Shown: one piece after another, positions 35,120 to 43,845 of the stretch | Layout of the letters: every line of letters begins with the position of its first letter | Numbering within the stretch: the first letter of the stretch is position 1 | DNA from: OLB6 sp964467455 | Lineage (GTDB): Bacteria > Bacteroidota > Ignavibacteria > Kapaibacteriales > Kapaibacteriaceae | Direction: 5' to 3' | NCBI GenBank assembly: GCA_964467455.1 | Contig: CAYXQJ010000005.1 | Location: 62,001 to 126,000 of the forward strand | Length of the DNA stretch: 64,000 nucleotides | Translations under genes and position numbers: made by a program | The notes under the pieces: generated by a model | The model's database searches: none | What the model was told of the DNA's origin: nothing | The model's input: only the letters and a program-made list of their open reading frames with translations

Positions 35120-35698
35120 TTATGCCTTCTTCATGGTAATGGAGAATGTGATCTTGACATCGTCGGCACATTTGATCGTGCCAAGCATGGCCGTCGGACG
35201 TTCCATTCCCCACGTTGTCATCTTCAACTTGTGTTCACCCGTGAACACAACCTCGCCGTCTTTCACAGTACCGGTAACGGTGAGCGTGACCGGCTTCTTG
35301 GCTCCCGCCATGGAAAGAGTACCATCGGCAACGATCGTGAACGTGTTGCCATTCTTCTTGATCTCTTTGACGCTGGTCATGTTGAACGTGATGGATTTGT
35401 GACCCTCTTCGACCTTGAAGGCCTCTTGGATCTTCTCGACCATCGTTTCACCCTTATCTGAGGTGATCGACATCACATCGGCCTGCATCCACATGGCCTT
35501 GATCTCGGTGATATCGCTACCTGAGACCGTGATATCGGCCTTGGCTTTCACTTTTTCGACCGGCGTCATCCAATCATGGAACGTGGATGTGCCGTCGATC
35601 TTCATCGAATGCGATTTGAGTGAATAGGCATCGCCCCCTACCGCCACCATTGTCATGGTAGTGAGGGCGAATAGTACAGACCAGATGCGAGCTTTCAT
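35120..35698 (-). CDS. YceI family periplasmic protein
   Basis: 192 residues. Signal peptide MKARIWSVLFALTTMTMVAVG; the YceI core includes MKIDGTSTFHDWMTPVEKV, an ITFNMTSVKEI strand and the closing MTTWGMERPTAMLGTIKCADDVKITFSI. The fold is a lipocalin-like barrel that holds amphipathic lipid such as polyisoprenoid. A Crp/Fnr-type dyad lies 56-69 bases upstream, in the intergenic region shared with the divergent TPR activator. It is probably transcribed together with the downstream porin. Confidence 0.92.
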   Translation of the reverse strand: MKARIWSVLFALTTMTMVAVGGDAYSLKSHSMKIDGTSTFHDWMTPVEKVKAKADITVSGSDITEIKAMWMQADVMSITSDKGETMVEKIQEAFKVEEGHKSITFNMTSVKEIKKNGNTFTIVADGTLSMAGAKKPVTLTVTGTVKDGEVVFTGEHKLKMTTWGMERPTAMLGTIKCADDVKITFSITMKKA

Positions 35699-35753
35699 CG
35701 AAAACCTCCTTATTGAATCGGACGCAACCTAACAGACCGTAAAAGCCCCTTCT

Positions 35754-35767
35754 ATGACATTTATCAT
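35754..35767. promoter_or_regulatory. Candidate Crp/Fnr-type operator between yceI and TPR activator
   Basis: ATGAC-ATTT-ATCAT, spacing TGA-N6-TCA, in the 129-base divergent region. It is 56 bases from the YceI start and 61 from the TPR-activator start, and matches the site at 33592 in nine of ten arm bases. Confidence 0.5.
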
Positions 35768-35827
35768 GTTATTGTCCGAAATGCTGAAATTTCCGCCTCG
35801 TATCTTGCTGCCAGCAGAGGTAACGGT

Positions 35828-37678
35828 ATGGATCGCGCTGAGATCGCGTTGAAGCTGGAGCAGACGCAAGCCCCATTGTTGAAAGGAGATACGGACGCCC
35901 AGACCCGGTCGTCCCTGGAGGAGTGTCTGGCCGCTGCCGTATCGATCGGCGATGCTCAGTTGGAAGCGAGGTCCCTGGCGCAACTTTCCGGCTACTTCTT
36001 GATCACCGGGGACCGTGCCTCGGCGAGGTCCCATGCAGAACGTGGACTTGCGATCGTCCGACACAGTCGAACTGAGATCGAGGCCGATCTGTTGATCCTT
36101 CTTTCCCGGTTGGTCCTGGCAAACGATGTCGGCACATCCCGCGCCTATGCTCGTGAGGCCTATGAGATCTCGATGGAACTCCACGGAACTCCAAAGCCAC
36201 ACGTGCTGCTTCGGTATGGCGAGACCTTGGGTGCTTCAGGTCAGTTCGACGAGGCCTTCGAACACATGCGTAAGGCAGAAGAGCTCTATGAACTCAAGTT
36301 GGACCTCAACGGTCGGTCGAATGTCCTGCAACGGTTGTGTGTGCTCCTCGTTCACGGCGGCCACTACGCTCTGGTGATCGAATATGCCCACGAGATCATT
36401 CAACTCGCCGCAGAGCTTGATCTACCCCGCGTCAGGATCAATGCGCTCAAGTTTCTCGCGATCGCACTGACGAAGATCCATCGCCTGGATGCTGCGTATG
36501 AGGTAGCCCGACACGCCTTGGATCTCGCAACACAGGATCCGGAAAGTCATCTTAAGGCCGATGTCCAGGGCGTGTTAGGTGATATCTACCTCGAACTCAA
36601 TGACCATCGATCGGCGTTGGATCGGTTTTCCCTGGCTTATCAGGAGTACCGAAAGCGCGGATTCCGTAACGGAGAAGCCATTGCCCTCAGTCGTATGGCC
36701 GAGACCTATACTCGGGCCGGAGAGTACGAACAGGCAGAGACACTGTTCCTTCGAGCAACAGACCTTGCACTAGAAGTGCAGAATGTGGCCATCCACCGAT
36801 CCATCGTGATCGTGCACGCCAGTATGTATGTTCGAAAAGGTGATGATGAGGGGGCAAACCGGATCCTTGGGTCGATCGACAGCTCACTACGTTCCATTGA
36901 GACAACCACCCCATCCGATGCCTCCATTCAACGAGCGATCGAGACGTTCAGAGCCGTCACTGCGCAAACAACACGCATTGAACTTCCGGACCCCGACGTG
37001 TTGCTGAATGCCGTGCCTTCGGATCTGCCACCGCTGCCATCGTTCACCGCTGAGAAGGTATCCGAATCGCCCACAGTTTCTCCCGGGATTCGTGTCCGGC
37101 TACTGGGTACGTTCACGGTATGGCGTAACGGACACGAGATCTCCATGGACGAGTGGAAACGCAAAAAGGCCCGCGACATCTTCAAGCTTCTTGCCGTCCA
37201 TCACCGACGTCCCCTCACCACTGACGAGATCGTACAGAAGATCTGGGGTGATGACGTTGCCGTTGAGGCCTGTGTACCCACCCTACAAAACGCCATCAGT
37301 GCGATACGAACGGCTCTCGAACCGACACTCAAACCGCGACAGCCATCGGCCTATGTGTCGTTTCGTGATGGGTGCTACACCCTCGACCTCGGCAATACCG
37401 GATCTACAGATATCGATCTATTTAGGGGGCTGATCAGTTCCGCCTATCGAGAAGACGATCTTCTTGTCCGGCGACAACAGTTAACCGAGGCGACAGATCT
37501 CTATCAAGGCGATCTCCTCCCGGACGATGTGTTCACACCCTGGACCGACTATGTACGTGACGACCTGCGTCAGATGTGTTCAGACGCTCTGGATGCGTTA
37601 GCGTCGGTGTGCCTGGAGCTGGGTGACCATGCGGCGGCAAAGATCGTGATGCGGAGAGCCGGTCAATTCGAGGAATAG
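35828..37678 (+). CDS. TPR-repeat transcriptional activator with SARP-like winged helix and BTAD-like C-terminus
   Basis: 616 residues, cytosolic. About the first 380 residues are tetratricopeptide repeats (for example LKADVQGVLGDIYLELNDHR, AIALSRMAETYTRAGEYEQA). At about 415-515 there is an OmpR/SARP winged helix: VRLLGTFTVWRNGHEI, WKRKKARDIFKLLAVHHRRP, TTDEIVQKIWGDD, SAIRTALEP and a DGCYTLDLG wing. The last 100 residues (FRGLISSAYREDD, LYQGDLLPDD, CLELGDHAAA) resemble the bacterial transcriptional-activation domain of SARP/AfsR regulators. It lies divergently from the YceI-porin-YceI group with a shared Crp/Fnr-like dyad between them, so it may regulate or be co-regulated with it (inference). 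Confidence 0.87.
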   Translation: MDRAEIALKLEQTQAPLLKGDTDAQTRSSLEECLAAAVSIGDAQLEARSLAQLSGYFLITGDRASARSHAERGLAIVRHSRTEIEADLLILLSRLVLANDVGTSRAYAREAYEISMELHGTPKPHVLLRYGETLGASGQFDEAFEHMRKAEELYELKLDLNGRSNVLQRLCVLLVHGGHYALVIEYAHEIIQLAAELDLPRVRINALKFLAIALTKIHRLDAAYEVARHALDLATQDPESHLKADVQGVLGDIYLELNDHRSALDRFSLAYQEYRKRGFRNGEAIALSRMAETYTRAGEYEQAETLFLRATDLALEVQNVAIHRSIVIVHASMYVRKGDDEGANRILGSIDSSLRSIETTTPSDASIQRAIETFRAVTAQTTRIELPDPDVLLNAVPSDLPPLPSFTAEKVSESPTVSPGIRVRLLGTFTVWRNGHEISMDEWKRKKARDIFKLLAVHHRRPLTTDEIVQKIWGDDVAVEACVPTLQNAISAIRTALEPTLKPRQPSAYVSFRDGCYTLDLGNTGSTDIDLFRGLISSAYREDDLLVRRQQLTEATDLYQGDLLPDDVFTPWTDYVRDDLRQMCSDALDALASVCLELGDHAAAKIVMRRAGQFEE

Positions 37679-37749
37679 CGACGGTGAGTGAGCGGTGAGT
37701 GGCGTTCCGGAACATTGTACACTCATTTTCTCACCTTCCACATATCGTT

Positions 37750-38778
37750 ATGTTCCTCCGGTTATTTCTGCTTCTGTTTGCCTTAGCTATTCTCTCGAGT
37801 TGTTCTTCCGACCTCCTTGAGCCACAGTCGAATGAACAAGCCAAGAAGATCCTCTCGCCGATCTACACGATCGGCCGCTTCGAAGTTGTCGCTTCTGGTG
37901 GTACGTCGACCGTCTCGATCGTCAACGGCCGCACAAAGACGTGGGTTGCCACCTATACGAATGGGTCCCGCACGGTCACAATGCCCGGCGATGCACGCAA
38001 CTTCTCAGAGAACAACGTCACTGTCTCGCACTCAACATGGGTTCGCGTCCTGAACCAGCCATTCAACGGTACGGTCGATACATCGTGGATCAAATCGCGT
38101 CTACTCGAGAACAAGAATCTTGGCGGCGTGAAGGATGTCCTGGCGCACGCAATGGATCACCTGAATGCGGGTTCACTGAACGCCGACTATGGCGCAGATG
38201 CAAACACTGAGGGCTCGGACTTCAACGACTACCTCGGCACCGACTACAATTATTCGCCCCATTGGAGCGAGACGAACCAACAGCTCTATAACAACTGGCT
38301 CGACACGAACGAGACCGCCGAACTCGGCGCCATGGATTGTTCGGGTTACATGCGAATGGTCTGGGGATATCGCATGGGTATTGCGATGTGCTACAACGTC
38401 AATCCTAATGATCCCTACAGCCGTATCCCGCGACGCGCCTATCAGATCTGGGACAATGCACCTGGTACAAAGGTTATGACCAACTACGTGTGGAATGCAG
38501 GTGATGCTGCTACAAAGCTCAGCAGACTTCGTATTGGCGACCTTGTCTTCTTCAATGCTGACACCTCTTCGGCGGAAGAACTAAACCGTGTTGATCACGT
38601 CGGCATGTACATCGGACGCGACGGTGCGAACAACATGCGCTTCATCCACAGCCGTAAGAGTGGCAACGTTGGCCCAACCTTTACAACGGATGTTAACGGC
38701 AAGAGCATTCTCAACAACGATGGAACGAATCAGTTCTTCTTATACGTCCGCTCACTGGTCGGTGGCAAGCGACTGTGA
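37750..38778 (+). CDS. NlpC/P60-type lipoprotein (putative murein peptidase)
   Basis: 342 residues from ATG 37750. Lipoprotein signal MFLRLFLLLFALAILSSC, with lipobox LSSC and then Ser-Ser-Asp. The C-terminal domain has the NlpC/P60-like catalytic pair: Cys in GAMDCSGYMRMVWGYRMG and His in NRVDHVGMYIGRDG, with RIGDLVFFNADTS between them as in the family. These enzymes cut peptidoglycan stem peptides; the N-terminal region (60-190) is unassigned. An upstream frame from 37699 contains a short direct repeat (CGGTGAGTGAG) and was rejected. It is followed by a strong terminator. Confidence 0.83.
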   Translation: MFLRLFLLLFALAILSSCSSDLLEPQSNEQAKKILSPIYTIGRFEVVASGGTSTVSIVNGRTKTWVATYTNGSRTVTMPGDARNFSENNVTVSHSTWVRVLNQPFNGTVDTSWIKSRLLENKNLGGVKDVLAHAMDHLNAGSLNADYGADANTEGSDFNDYLGTDYNYSPHWSETNQQLYNNWLDTNETAELGAMDCSGYMRMVWGYRMGIAMCYNVNPNDPYSRIPRRAYQIWDNAPGTKVMTNYVWNAGDAATKLSRLRIGDLVFFNADTSSAEELNRVDHVGMYIGRDGANNMRFIHSRKSGNVGPTFTTDVNGKSILNNDGTNQFFLYVRSLVGGKRL

Positions 38779-38806
38779 TGTTTTAGGTTCTCTCACACCT
38801 CTGCTC

Positions 38807-38845
38807 AGCAAACCCGCTCGGACTTGTTCGTGCGGGTTTGCTATT
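38807..38845 (+). terminator. Rho-independent terminator after NlpC/P60 lipoprotein
   Basis: Perfect 11-base stem AGCAAACCCGC (38807-38817) with GCGGGTTTGCT (38832-38842), 14-base loop, followed by ATTTAT. It lies between convergent genes. Confidence 0.85.
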
Positions 38846-39567
38846 TATGGTGATGCGATGGTAAGCGTTTTCGTTATGGTCTTTCGCACGATCTGGCCAC
38901 ACACAGAATGAGAATACGTAATAACGATCTCTATCGATCCGGTCAGCTTTGACGCATACGGACGCCCACCACTACCTTTGGTCTCGATCCTAACGCCCGC
39001 ATATCGTCCGGTTGTCAGATTCTCCAACGGACCTCGGATCTCAGCTTTGATCGCTCCTCCTGACGTGTCCCTCAAGGTCGAGCGGTTGATCACTAATTCG
39101 ACCGAAGCATCATCAACGTTTGGGATGGTGGGAATACCCGTCACATGCAACTCCGGGCGATCTTTCGGTCGCTCCAAACGCGCCGTCGCCAGGGAAAGCC
39201 GGATCGGCCGCGGTGTCAACTCGATCACACCCGTGTCGATCGGCTCTAGCTCCGAATCAAAGTTTCTCCCCTGCAGGACCACGATCGTCACCGTGTCAGC
39301 ACAGTCAGGCAAGACGATGGCCGTGTCAGCGTCGATCTCCCTGCCCATGTGTAAGCCCAGCCGCTGCCCGTTCGCATAGATCCTCATGCCGATCGCACCC
39401 TTCAACGCGTCGGCTCGCATCTCCACGAGTTGGACGGAAAGGGGCTCACCAAGACCTGAATGCACGATGAAGCCAACCCGCCCTTGAGCGCCGGCAACGT
39501 CCCACTCCGGATCCTGAGCCGTAGCGAGACATGTAGAGAGCAGAATTCCCACGAACACTCGAAACAT
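38845..39567 (-). CDS. Secreted beta-rich protein of unknown function
   Basis: 240 residues from ATG 39567 (MFRVFVGILLSTCLATAQ, signal peptide); a longer frame to 39645 crosses into the divergent dipeptidase gene and is rejected. The mature part consists of short beta strands (VGFIVHSGLGEPLSVQLVEM, DTVTIVVLQGRNFD) and no motif I recognise. It could be a periplasmic or surface adhesin-like sandwich. It is convergent with the NlpC/P60 lipoprotein, with the terminator stem between, and divergent from vanX by 14 bases. Confidence 0.66.
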   Translation of the reverse strand: MFRVFVGILLSTCLATAQDPEWDVAGAQGRVGFIVHSGLGEPLSVQLVEMRADALKGAIGMRIYANGQRLGLHMGREIDADTAIVLPDCADTVTIVVLQGRNFDSELEPIDTGVIELTPRPIRLSLATARLERPKDRPELHVTGIPTIPNVDDASVELVINRSTLRDTSGGAIKAEIRGPLENLTTGRYAGVRIETKGSGGRPYASKLTGSIEIVITYSHSVCGQIVRKTITKTLTIASP

Positions 39568-39581
39568 GCTGCAAAATCGCA

Positions 39582-40181
39582 ATGCCCGCCCGATTATTGC
39601 ATATGCTGATGATCCTCGCCACCATCCTCGCCTTCGAAACAGCACCGCGTGATACGGTGCTCGTCAGACTGCATGATGTGATCCCTGATCTTCTGACCGA
39701 TGTGCGCTATGCCACCACGAACAACTTCACGGGAAAGGTCCTCTACCCTTCCGACACCCTATGGGCGCGCAAGCTCGTTGCCGATCGTCTGGCTACAGCT
39801 CAGGCTGATGCGAAACGTCGCGGACTTCAATTGAAGGTCTACGATGCCTATCGCCCCCTTTCCATTCAACGTGTGATGTGGTCCATCGTACCCGATGAAC
39901 GATATGTTGCCGATCCGGCGAAAGGGTCGCGACACAATCGCGGTTGTGCCCTGGATCTGACGCTGTGTGATTCGGCAGGCAATGAATTGGAGATGGGCAC
40001 CGGATACGATGAATTCACGGAACGTGCCGCTGCTACCTACGTCGACCTACCGGAACACATCTTGAACAATCGCAAACTCTTACGCACCATCATGAATGAT
40101 GCCGGTTTTGATGTGCTGCCGAGTGAATGGTGGCACTTCGACGTTCGTGGATGGGAGCAATTCGCGATCTTGAATGAATGA
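39582..40181 (+). CDS. ddpX: D-alanyl-D-alanine dipeptidase (VanX/DdpX family)
   Basis: 199 residues, with a leader of about 20 hydrophobic residues, so probably exported. Zinc-dependent M15D peptidase cleaving D-Ala-D-Ala dipeptide. The signature SRHNRGCALDLTL holds the SxHxxGxAxD zinc His/Asp, EWWHFD supplies the catalytic Glu and third ligand, and LLTDVRYATTNNFTG and VYDAYRPLSIQ are conserved. Its role is likely D-Ala recycling from the cell wall rather than vancomycin resistance, since no vanH or vanA gene is present. The stop region overlaps the start of the Crp/Fnr gene by eight bases. Confidence 0.93.
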   Translation: MPARLLHMLMILATILAFETAPRDTVLVRLHDVIPDLLTDVRYATTNNFTGKVLYPSDTLWARKLVADRLATAQADAKRRGLQLKVYDAYRPLSIQRVMWSIVPDERYVADPAKGSRHNRGCALDLTLCDSAGNELEMGTGYDEFTERAAATYVDLPEHILNNRKLLRTIMNDAGFDVLPSEWWHFDVRGWEQFAILNE

Positions 40182-40749
40182 GATGAACATCGTCATCCAA
40201 ACACTCGCTGCCATCACGCCACTGAGCGACGTGGCCATTCGCGATCTAAGCTTGATCATGACCGAACGCACGGTGAAGAAAGGAGCTCACCTTGTCCGCA
40301 TCGGCAAGAAGGTCGATGCCTTTCAATATGTGGTCAAGGGGCTGGCACGAGTCTACTATCTTCACGACGGTGAGGATGTGACCGACTTCTTTGCCTGTGA
40401 TGGTGAGTTCATCGGTGCAGTTCCGGCGCTGTTTCTCGGGGGTCCTTCACACAAAGGTGTAGAGGTTCTGGAGCACTCCACGATCATCCAGTTCTCCTAT
40501 GCGGCCTTCGAGGATCTTTGCACCAAACATCATGACATCGAACGTGCCGGCAGAAAGCTCGCCGTGTATGCATTCCTCGAAGTACAACAGCGTATCGAGA
40601 ACCTTCGCTTCATGTCGGTGCGAGAGCGCTATGAAGAACTCGAACGCAAACATCCCGGGATCACGAACCGCCTGCCCCTTAAACACGTTGCATCGTTTCT
40701 GGGCACTACAAACGTCAGCATCAGCAGAATACGAGCCGGCAAGCAGTAG
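40174..40749 (+). CDS. Crp/Fnr-family transcriptional regulator
   Basis: 191 residues. Residues 15-120 form a cyclic-nucleotide-binding-type beta roll (KKGAHLVRIGKKVDAFQYVVKGLARVYYLHDGEDV), followed by the dimer helix and a short C-terminal helix-turn-helix (LPLKHVASFLGTTNVSISRIRAGKQ). This layout is typical of small Bacteroidota Crp-like regulators. The conserved cNMP phosphate-binding Arg-Ala motif is not evident, so the effector is unknown. The gene overlaps the VanX-type gene and is followed four bases later by a TTAAC-N4-GTTAA dyad in front of an FAD monooxygenase, a plausible target. No Cys cluster for an Fe-S centre is seen. Confidence 0.88.
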   Translation: MNEMNIVIQTLAAITPLSDVAIRDLSLIMTERTVKKGAHLVRIGKKVDAFQYVVKGLARVYYLHDGEDVTDFFACDGEFIGAVPALFLGGPSHKGVEVLEHSTIIQFSYAAFEDLCTKHHDIERAGRKLAVYAFLEVQQRIENLRFMSVRERYEELERKHPGITNRLPLKHVASFLGTTNVSISRIRAGKQ

Positions 40750-40752
40750 TTC

Positions 40753-40766
40753 TTAACATAGGTTAA
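40753..40766. promoter_or_regulatory. Dyad TTAAC-N4-GTTAA before FAD monooxygenase (PrfA-box-like)
   Basis: TTAAC-ATAG-GTTAA lies between the Crp/Fnr gene and the monooxygenase, 54-67 bases before its ATG. The arm spacing suits Crp/Fnr-family dimers, and it differs from the PrfA consensus TTAACA-N2-TGTTAA at one base. Confidence 0.5.
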
Positions 40767-40819
40767 CAACTTCGCTGGCTGCCCGGACGTATCTCGCATG
40801 ACATTCAACGGAGAGTATC

Positions 40820-41965
40820 ATGCAACAACATGCAACCATCGTCGGAGCCGGAATAGCCGGACTCACCTCAGCCATTGCTCTGCACCAACGTGGGTGGAGC
40901 GTCGAAGTATTGGAAGCTGCACCGGAAGTGCGTGCAGCCGGTGCCGGGATCTCACTAGCTTCTAATGCGATACAAGCACTTGATCTTCTTGGATTGGCAC
41001 GACAGGTGATCGACGCCGGCAAGATCATCAAACGTGTGGAGATCCACGACGATCGCGGTTCGGTGCTGTCATCACTAGACACGACGTTCTTGCCCGCACC
41101 AAACGTCGCCATCCATCGCTCCGCTCTCCACAAGATCCTGATGGACGCACTGCCGCCCAACACGATCCATACGAACCAACGCATCACCACGCTAAACGAC
41201 CTTCAACAGACGAAGGACGCCGGACGACAGACGCAGGACGCTGAAGGCCGGACGTCGGACGTCTTCATCGTGTCCGACGGTATCCACTCAACCCTTCGTA
41301 GCCGCATCATTCCCAACTCCGCTCCTCGGTATGCAGGCTATACGTGCTGGCGCGGTGTGGTCACGATGCCTGACCTTGACATCGATCACGCCACCGAAGC
41401 ATGGGGTATGAAGGGCCGATTCGGTATCGTCCCGATCGGCAACGGCCAGATCTATTGGTTTGCCTGTGTGAATGCCCCGCAGAACGATCCCGCAATGAGA
41501 GCAGCGACGATCCCCGATCTGATGCGCGTCTTCGCTCACTATGCCAGCCCCATCCCCGAGATCCTGCATGCAACGCCGACTGATGCTGTGATCTGGGGTG
41601 ATATCTGCGACATCGACACACCTCAGCGTTGGGTCTATGACCGAACGGTGTTCATTGGTGATGCTGCCCACGCCACAACACCCAATCTTGGTCAGGGGGC
41701 GTGCCAGGCCATCGAAGATGCCGTGATCCTTGCCCATGAACTTGATCGCGGACCGAACATCGATCAAGCGCTGTCGAGATTCGAGCATCAGCGGATCCCA
41801 CGGGTGACGTCGATCGTGAAACGGTCACGTCGCTTAGGTGCCATTGCTCAATCGCAAGGCCGTATCATATCAAGCATTAGGAACCATGCATTGCGCTTGA
41901 CATCGGAACGCACACAACAGCAGCAGATGCTTGACGTGTGTCGATTTCGTATCATCGCGACATGA
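40820..41965 (+). CDS. FAD-dependent monooxygenase (salicylate-hydroxylase-like)
   Basis: 381 residues. The N-terminal dinucleotide site is ATIVGAGIAGLTSAIALHQ with the following acidic strand VEVLEAAPEVRAAG, and the second FAD motif is TVFIGDAAHATTPNLGQGAC, defining class A flavoprotein monooxygenases (PHBH/UbiH fold). It uses NAD(P)H and O2 to hydroxylate an unknown substrate. A degenerate 7-bp tandem repeat at about 41207-41264 adds a polar loop (QQTKDAGRQTQDAEGRTSDVF region) just before the VSDG motif. The start has GGAGAG upstream. The stop overlaps the next start (ATGA), so the channel gene is coupled. Likely regulated by the upstream Crp/Fnr dyad. Confidence 0.88.
   Translation: MQQHATIVGAGIAGLTSAIALHQRGWSVEVLEAAPEVRAAGAGISLASNAIQALDLLGLARQVIDAGKIIKRVEIHDDRGSVLSSLDTTFLPAPNVAIHRSALHKILMDALPPNTIHTNQRITTLNDLQQTKDAGRQTQDAEGRTSDVFIVSDGIHSTLRSRIIPNSAPRYAGYTCWRGVVTMPDLDIDHATEAWGMKGRFGIVPIGNGQIYWFACVNAPQNDPAMRAATIPDLMRVFAHYASPIPEILHATPTDAVIWGDICDIDTPQRWVYDRTVFIGDAAHATTPNLGQGACQAIEDAVILAHELDRGPNIDQALSRFEHQRIPRVTSIVKRSRRLGAIAQSQGRIISSIRNHALRLTSERTQQQQMLDVCRFRIIAT
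41207..41264 (+). repeat. Degenerate 7-bp tandem repeat inside FAD monooxygenase gene
   Basis: Heptamer register GGACGCC, GGACGAC, AGACGCA, GGACGCT, GAAGGCC, GGACGTC, GGACGTC, preceded by weaker copies. The reading frame is kept open through all of it. Confidence 0.7.
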
Positions 41966-43845
41966 TCGAACGCTTTCGCTACGCCATAGATAATCTTTTC
42001 GCTCGCGGAACGACGGCACTGCTGTTGGTACTCACGGTGGCGGTCGTCGTTCTGATCACGCTTGTCACGGTGTTGATGCAGGCCTCGAACGTCAGTCCGG
42101 GACCCGATGCAACGCTGTTGGACACGATATGGACGGTCTTCACCTACACGTTCGACCCCTCCGGTGTGGCCTACACTGACGGCAACTGGATCTACCGAAT
42201 CCTAATGTTGATCGCCAGTCTCGGCGGCGTCTTCGTGTTGTCCTTGCTCGTCGGTATCCTCGCCAATGGCTTTGCCGATGCCGTCCAGACTCTCCGCAAA
42301 GGCAAATCCCTCGTGGTCGAATCAGGCCACATGCTTATCCTCGGCTGGGGAGAACAGATCTACTCCGTCATCCATGAACTTTTGGCTGCAAACGCCAATG
42401 TGAAAGGGGCGTGCATTGTTGTCTTGGCCGACATGGACAAGGTGGAGATGGAAGACGCCATTCGCACACGTGTACCTATGGTCGGGTCCACGCGCATCGT
42501 GTGTCGGAGCGGATCACCTACGGACATCGCCGATCTGTCGATCGTACGCCCACAGGAGGCGCGAAGCATCTTGATCCTTGATGAGCCATCAGAAGCGGCC
42601 GATCATGCAGATGTGATGACGATCAAGGTGCTGTTGGCACTCACGCATTTAAAGAGCCATGGACAACTCGGATCTATCGTCGCCACCGTACGAAGCGAAG
42701 CAAGCGTGCACGTTGCAGAACTTGTTGCCGGAGTTGGTGCCTGCATCATCCCGAGCGAAGTGATCATCTCCCAGATCATCACACAGACGTGTCGGCAGCC
42801 GGGACTTTCAGTGGTCTATTCGGAATTGCTCGACTTCGACGGCGACGAACTCTATATCGTCCGCGAGTCTTCTGTCGTCGGACGCACCTTCGCCGAAGCC
42901 ATCCAGTGTTATGAGACCTCCTCCGTTGTCGGCATCAAATATGCGAGTGGCGAAACCAAGCTCAACCCACCGATGCAGACCGTCATCTCTGAAGGTGACG
43001 CCCTGATCGTCATGTCGGAAGATGACGACACGACCATCGTGCGTGATGAGCGGACCACTCCGCCCCCTACCATTCAGAGAGAGAAGATCGTCCACCGGAC
43101 TCATCGTGTGCCGTCGCCCGAGTCGATCTTGATGTTGGGATGGGGCGACCGTGCACGCTACATCCTGCGCGAACTGGATGCCTACGTGCAGCAGGGCACG
43201 AACATTGTTGTGGTGGATGAGCGCGATGTAAGCGATCAGGTGTTCGCCGTACAGGCAAAGGTCTCGAACATCACGGTACAGTTTCATCGTGGTAGTCCGG
43301 TCGCACGCGAGACGCTCGAGGCACTCAACGTGCGCACGTACAATAGCGTCATGGTCCTCGCCGATACAACGCGCGATGTGCAGGAGGCCGATGCCCGTAC
43401 ACTGATGACGCTGATCCATCTGCGCGACATCGTCAGTGTTGGAACTGATCACGAAGCACCCGTCAATATTGTCACTGAGATGCTGGACGAACGCAATCGC
43501 GCACTTGCCGCCACTGACGGTATCAATGACTTCATCATCAGCAATACCATTGTATCGTTGTTGCTGACGCAGATCGCAGAAAATCGCGATCTCTATGCCG
43601 TTTTCCGAGACCTGTTCGATGCAGCGGGAAGCGAGCTGTACCTCAAGCCCATCGAAGACTACGTTCAGATCAATACCGAGCTGACCTTTGCGACGGTCGT
43701 TCAAGCCGCGATCCAGCACGGCGAGATCGCACTTGGGACGAAGTCCATGGTTGGTGGTGAGTGGTCTGTGCAGTTGAATATTCCGAAGAGCACAACGGTG
43801 CGATTTAGTGCGGGAGATATGGTTGTTGTTGTTGCGGAATCATAA
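41962..43845 (+). CDS. CASTOR/POLLUX-type ion channel with tandem RCK-like domains
   Basis: 627 residues from ATG 41962, overlapping the previous stop as ATGA. The start MIERFRYAIDNLFARG is typical of CASTOR/POLLUX-related channels. Three membrane helices are visible: ALLLVLTVAVVVLITLVTVLM, the pore region WTVFTYTFDPSG, and MLIASLGGVFVLSLLVGILA. Two Rossmann RCK-like modules follow, each beginning with a nucleotide-binding-like glycine motif (MLILGWGEQIYSVIHEL near 120; SILMLGWGDRARYILREL near 385). It probably conducts K+ or Ca2+ under ligand control, in the inner membrane. Co-translation with an FAD monooxygenase is unexplained. Confidence 0.86.
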   Translation: MIERFRYAIDNLFARGTTALLLVLTVAVVVLITLVTVLMQASNVSPGPDATLLDTIWTVFTYTFDPSGVAYTDGNWIYRILMLIASLGGVFVLSLLVGILANGFADAVQTLRKGKSLVVESGHMLILGWGEQIYSVIHELLAANANVKGACIVVLADMDKVEMEDAIRTRVPMVGSTRIVCRSGSPTDIADLSIVRPQEARSILILDEPSEAADHADVMTIKVLLALTHLKSHGQLGSIVATVRSEASVHVAELVAGVGACIIPSEVIISQIITQTCRQPGLSVVYSELLDFDGDELYIVRESSVVGRTFAEAIQCYETSSVVGIKYASGETKLNPPMQTVISEGDALIVMSEDDDTTIVRDERTTPPPTIQREKIVHRTHRVPSPESILMLGWGDRARYILRELDAYVQQGTNIVVVDERDVSDQVFAVQAKVSNITVQFHRGSPVARETLEALNVRTYNSVMVLADTTRDVQEADARTLMTLIHLRDIVSVGTDHEAPVNIVTEMLDERNRALAATDGINDFIISNTIVSLLLTQIAENRDLYAVFRDLFDAAGSELYLKPIEDYVQINTELTFATVVQAAIQHGEIALGTKSMVGGEWSVQLNIPKSTTVRFSAGDMVVVVAES

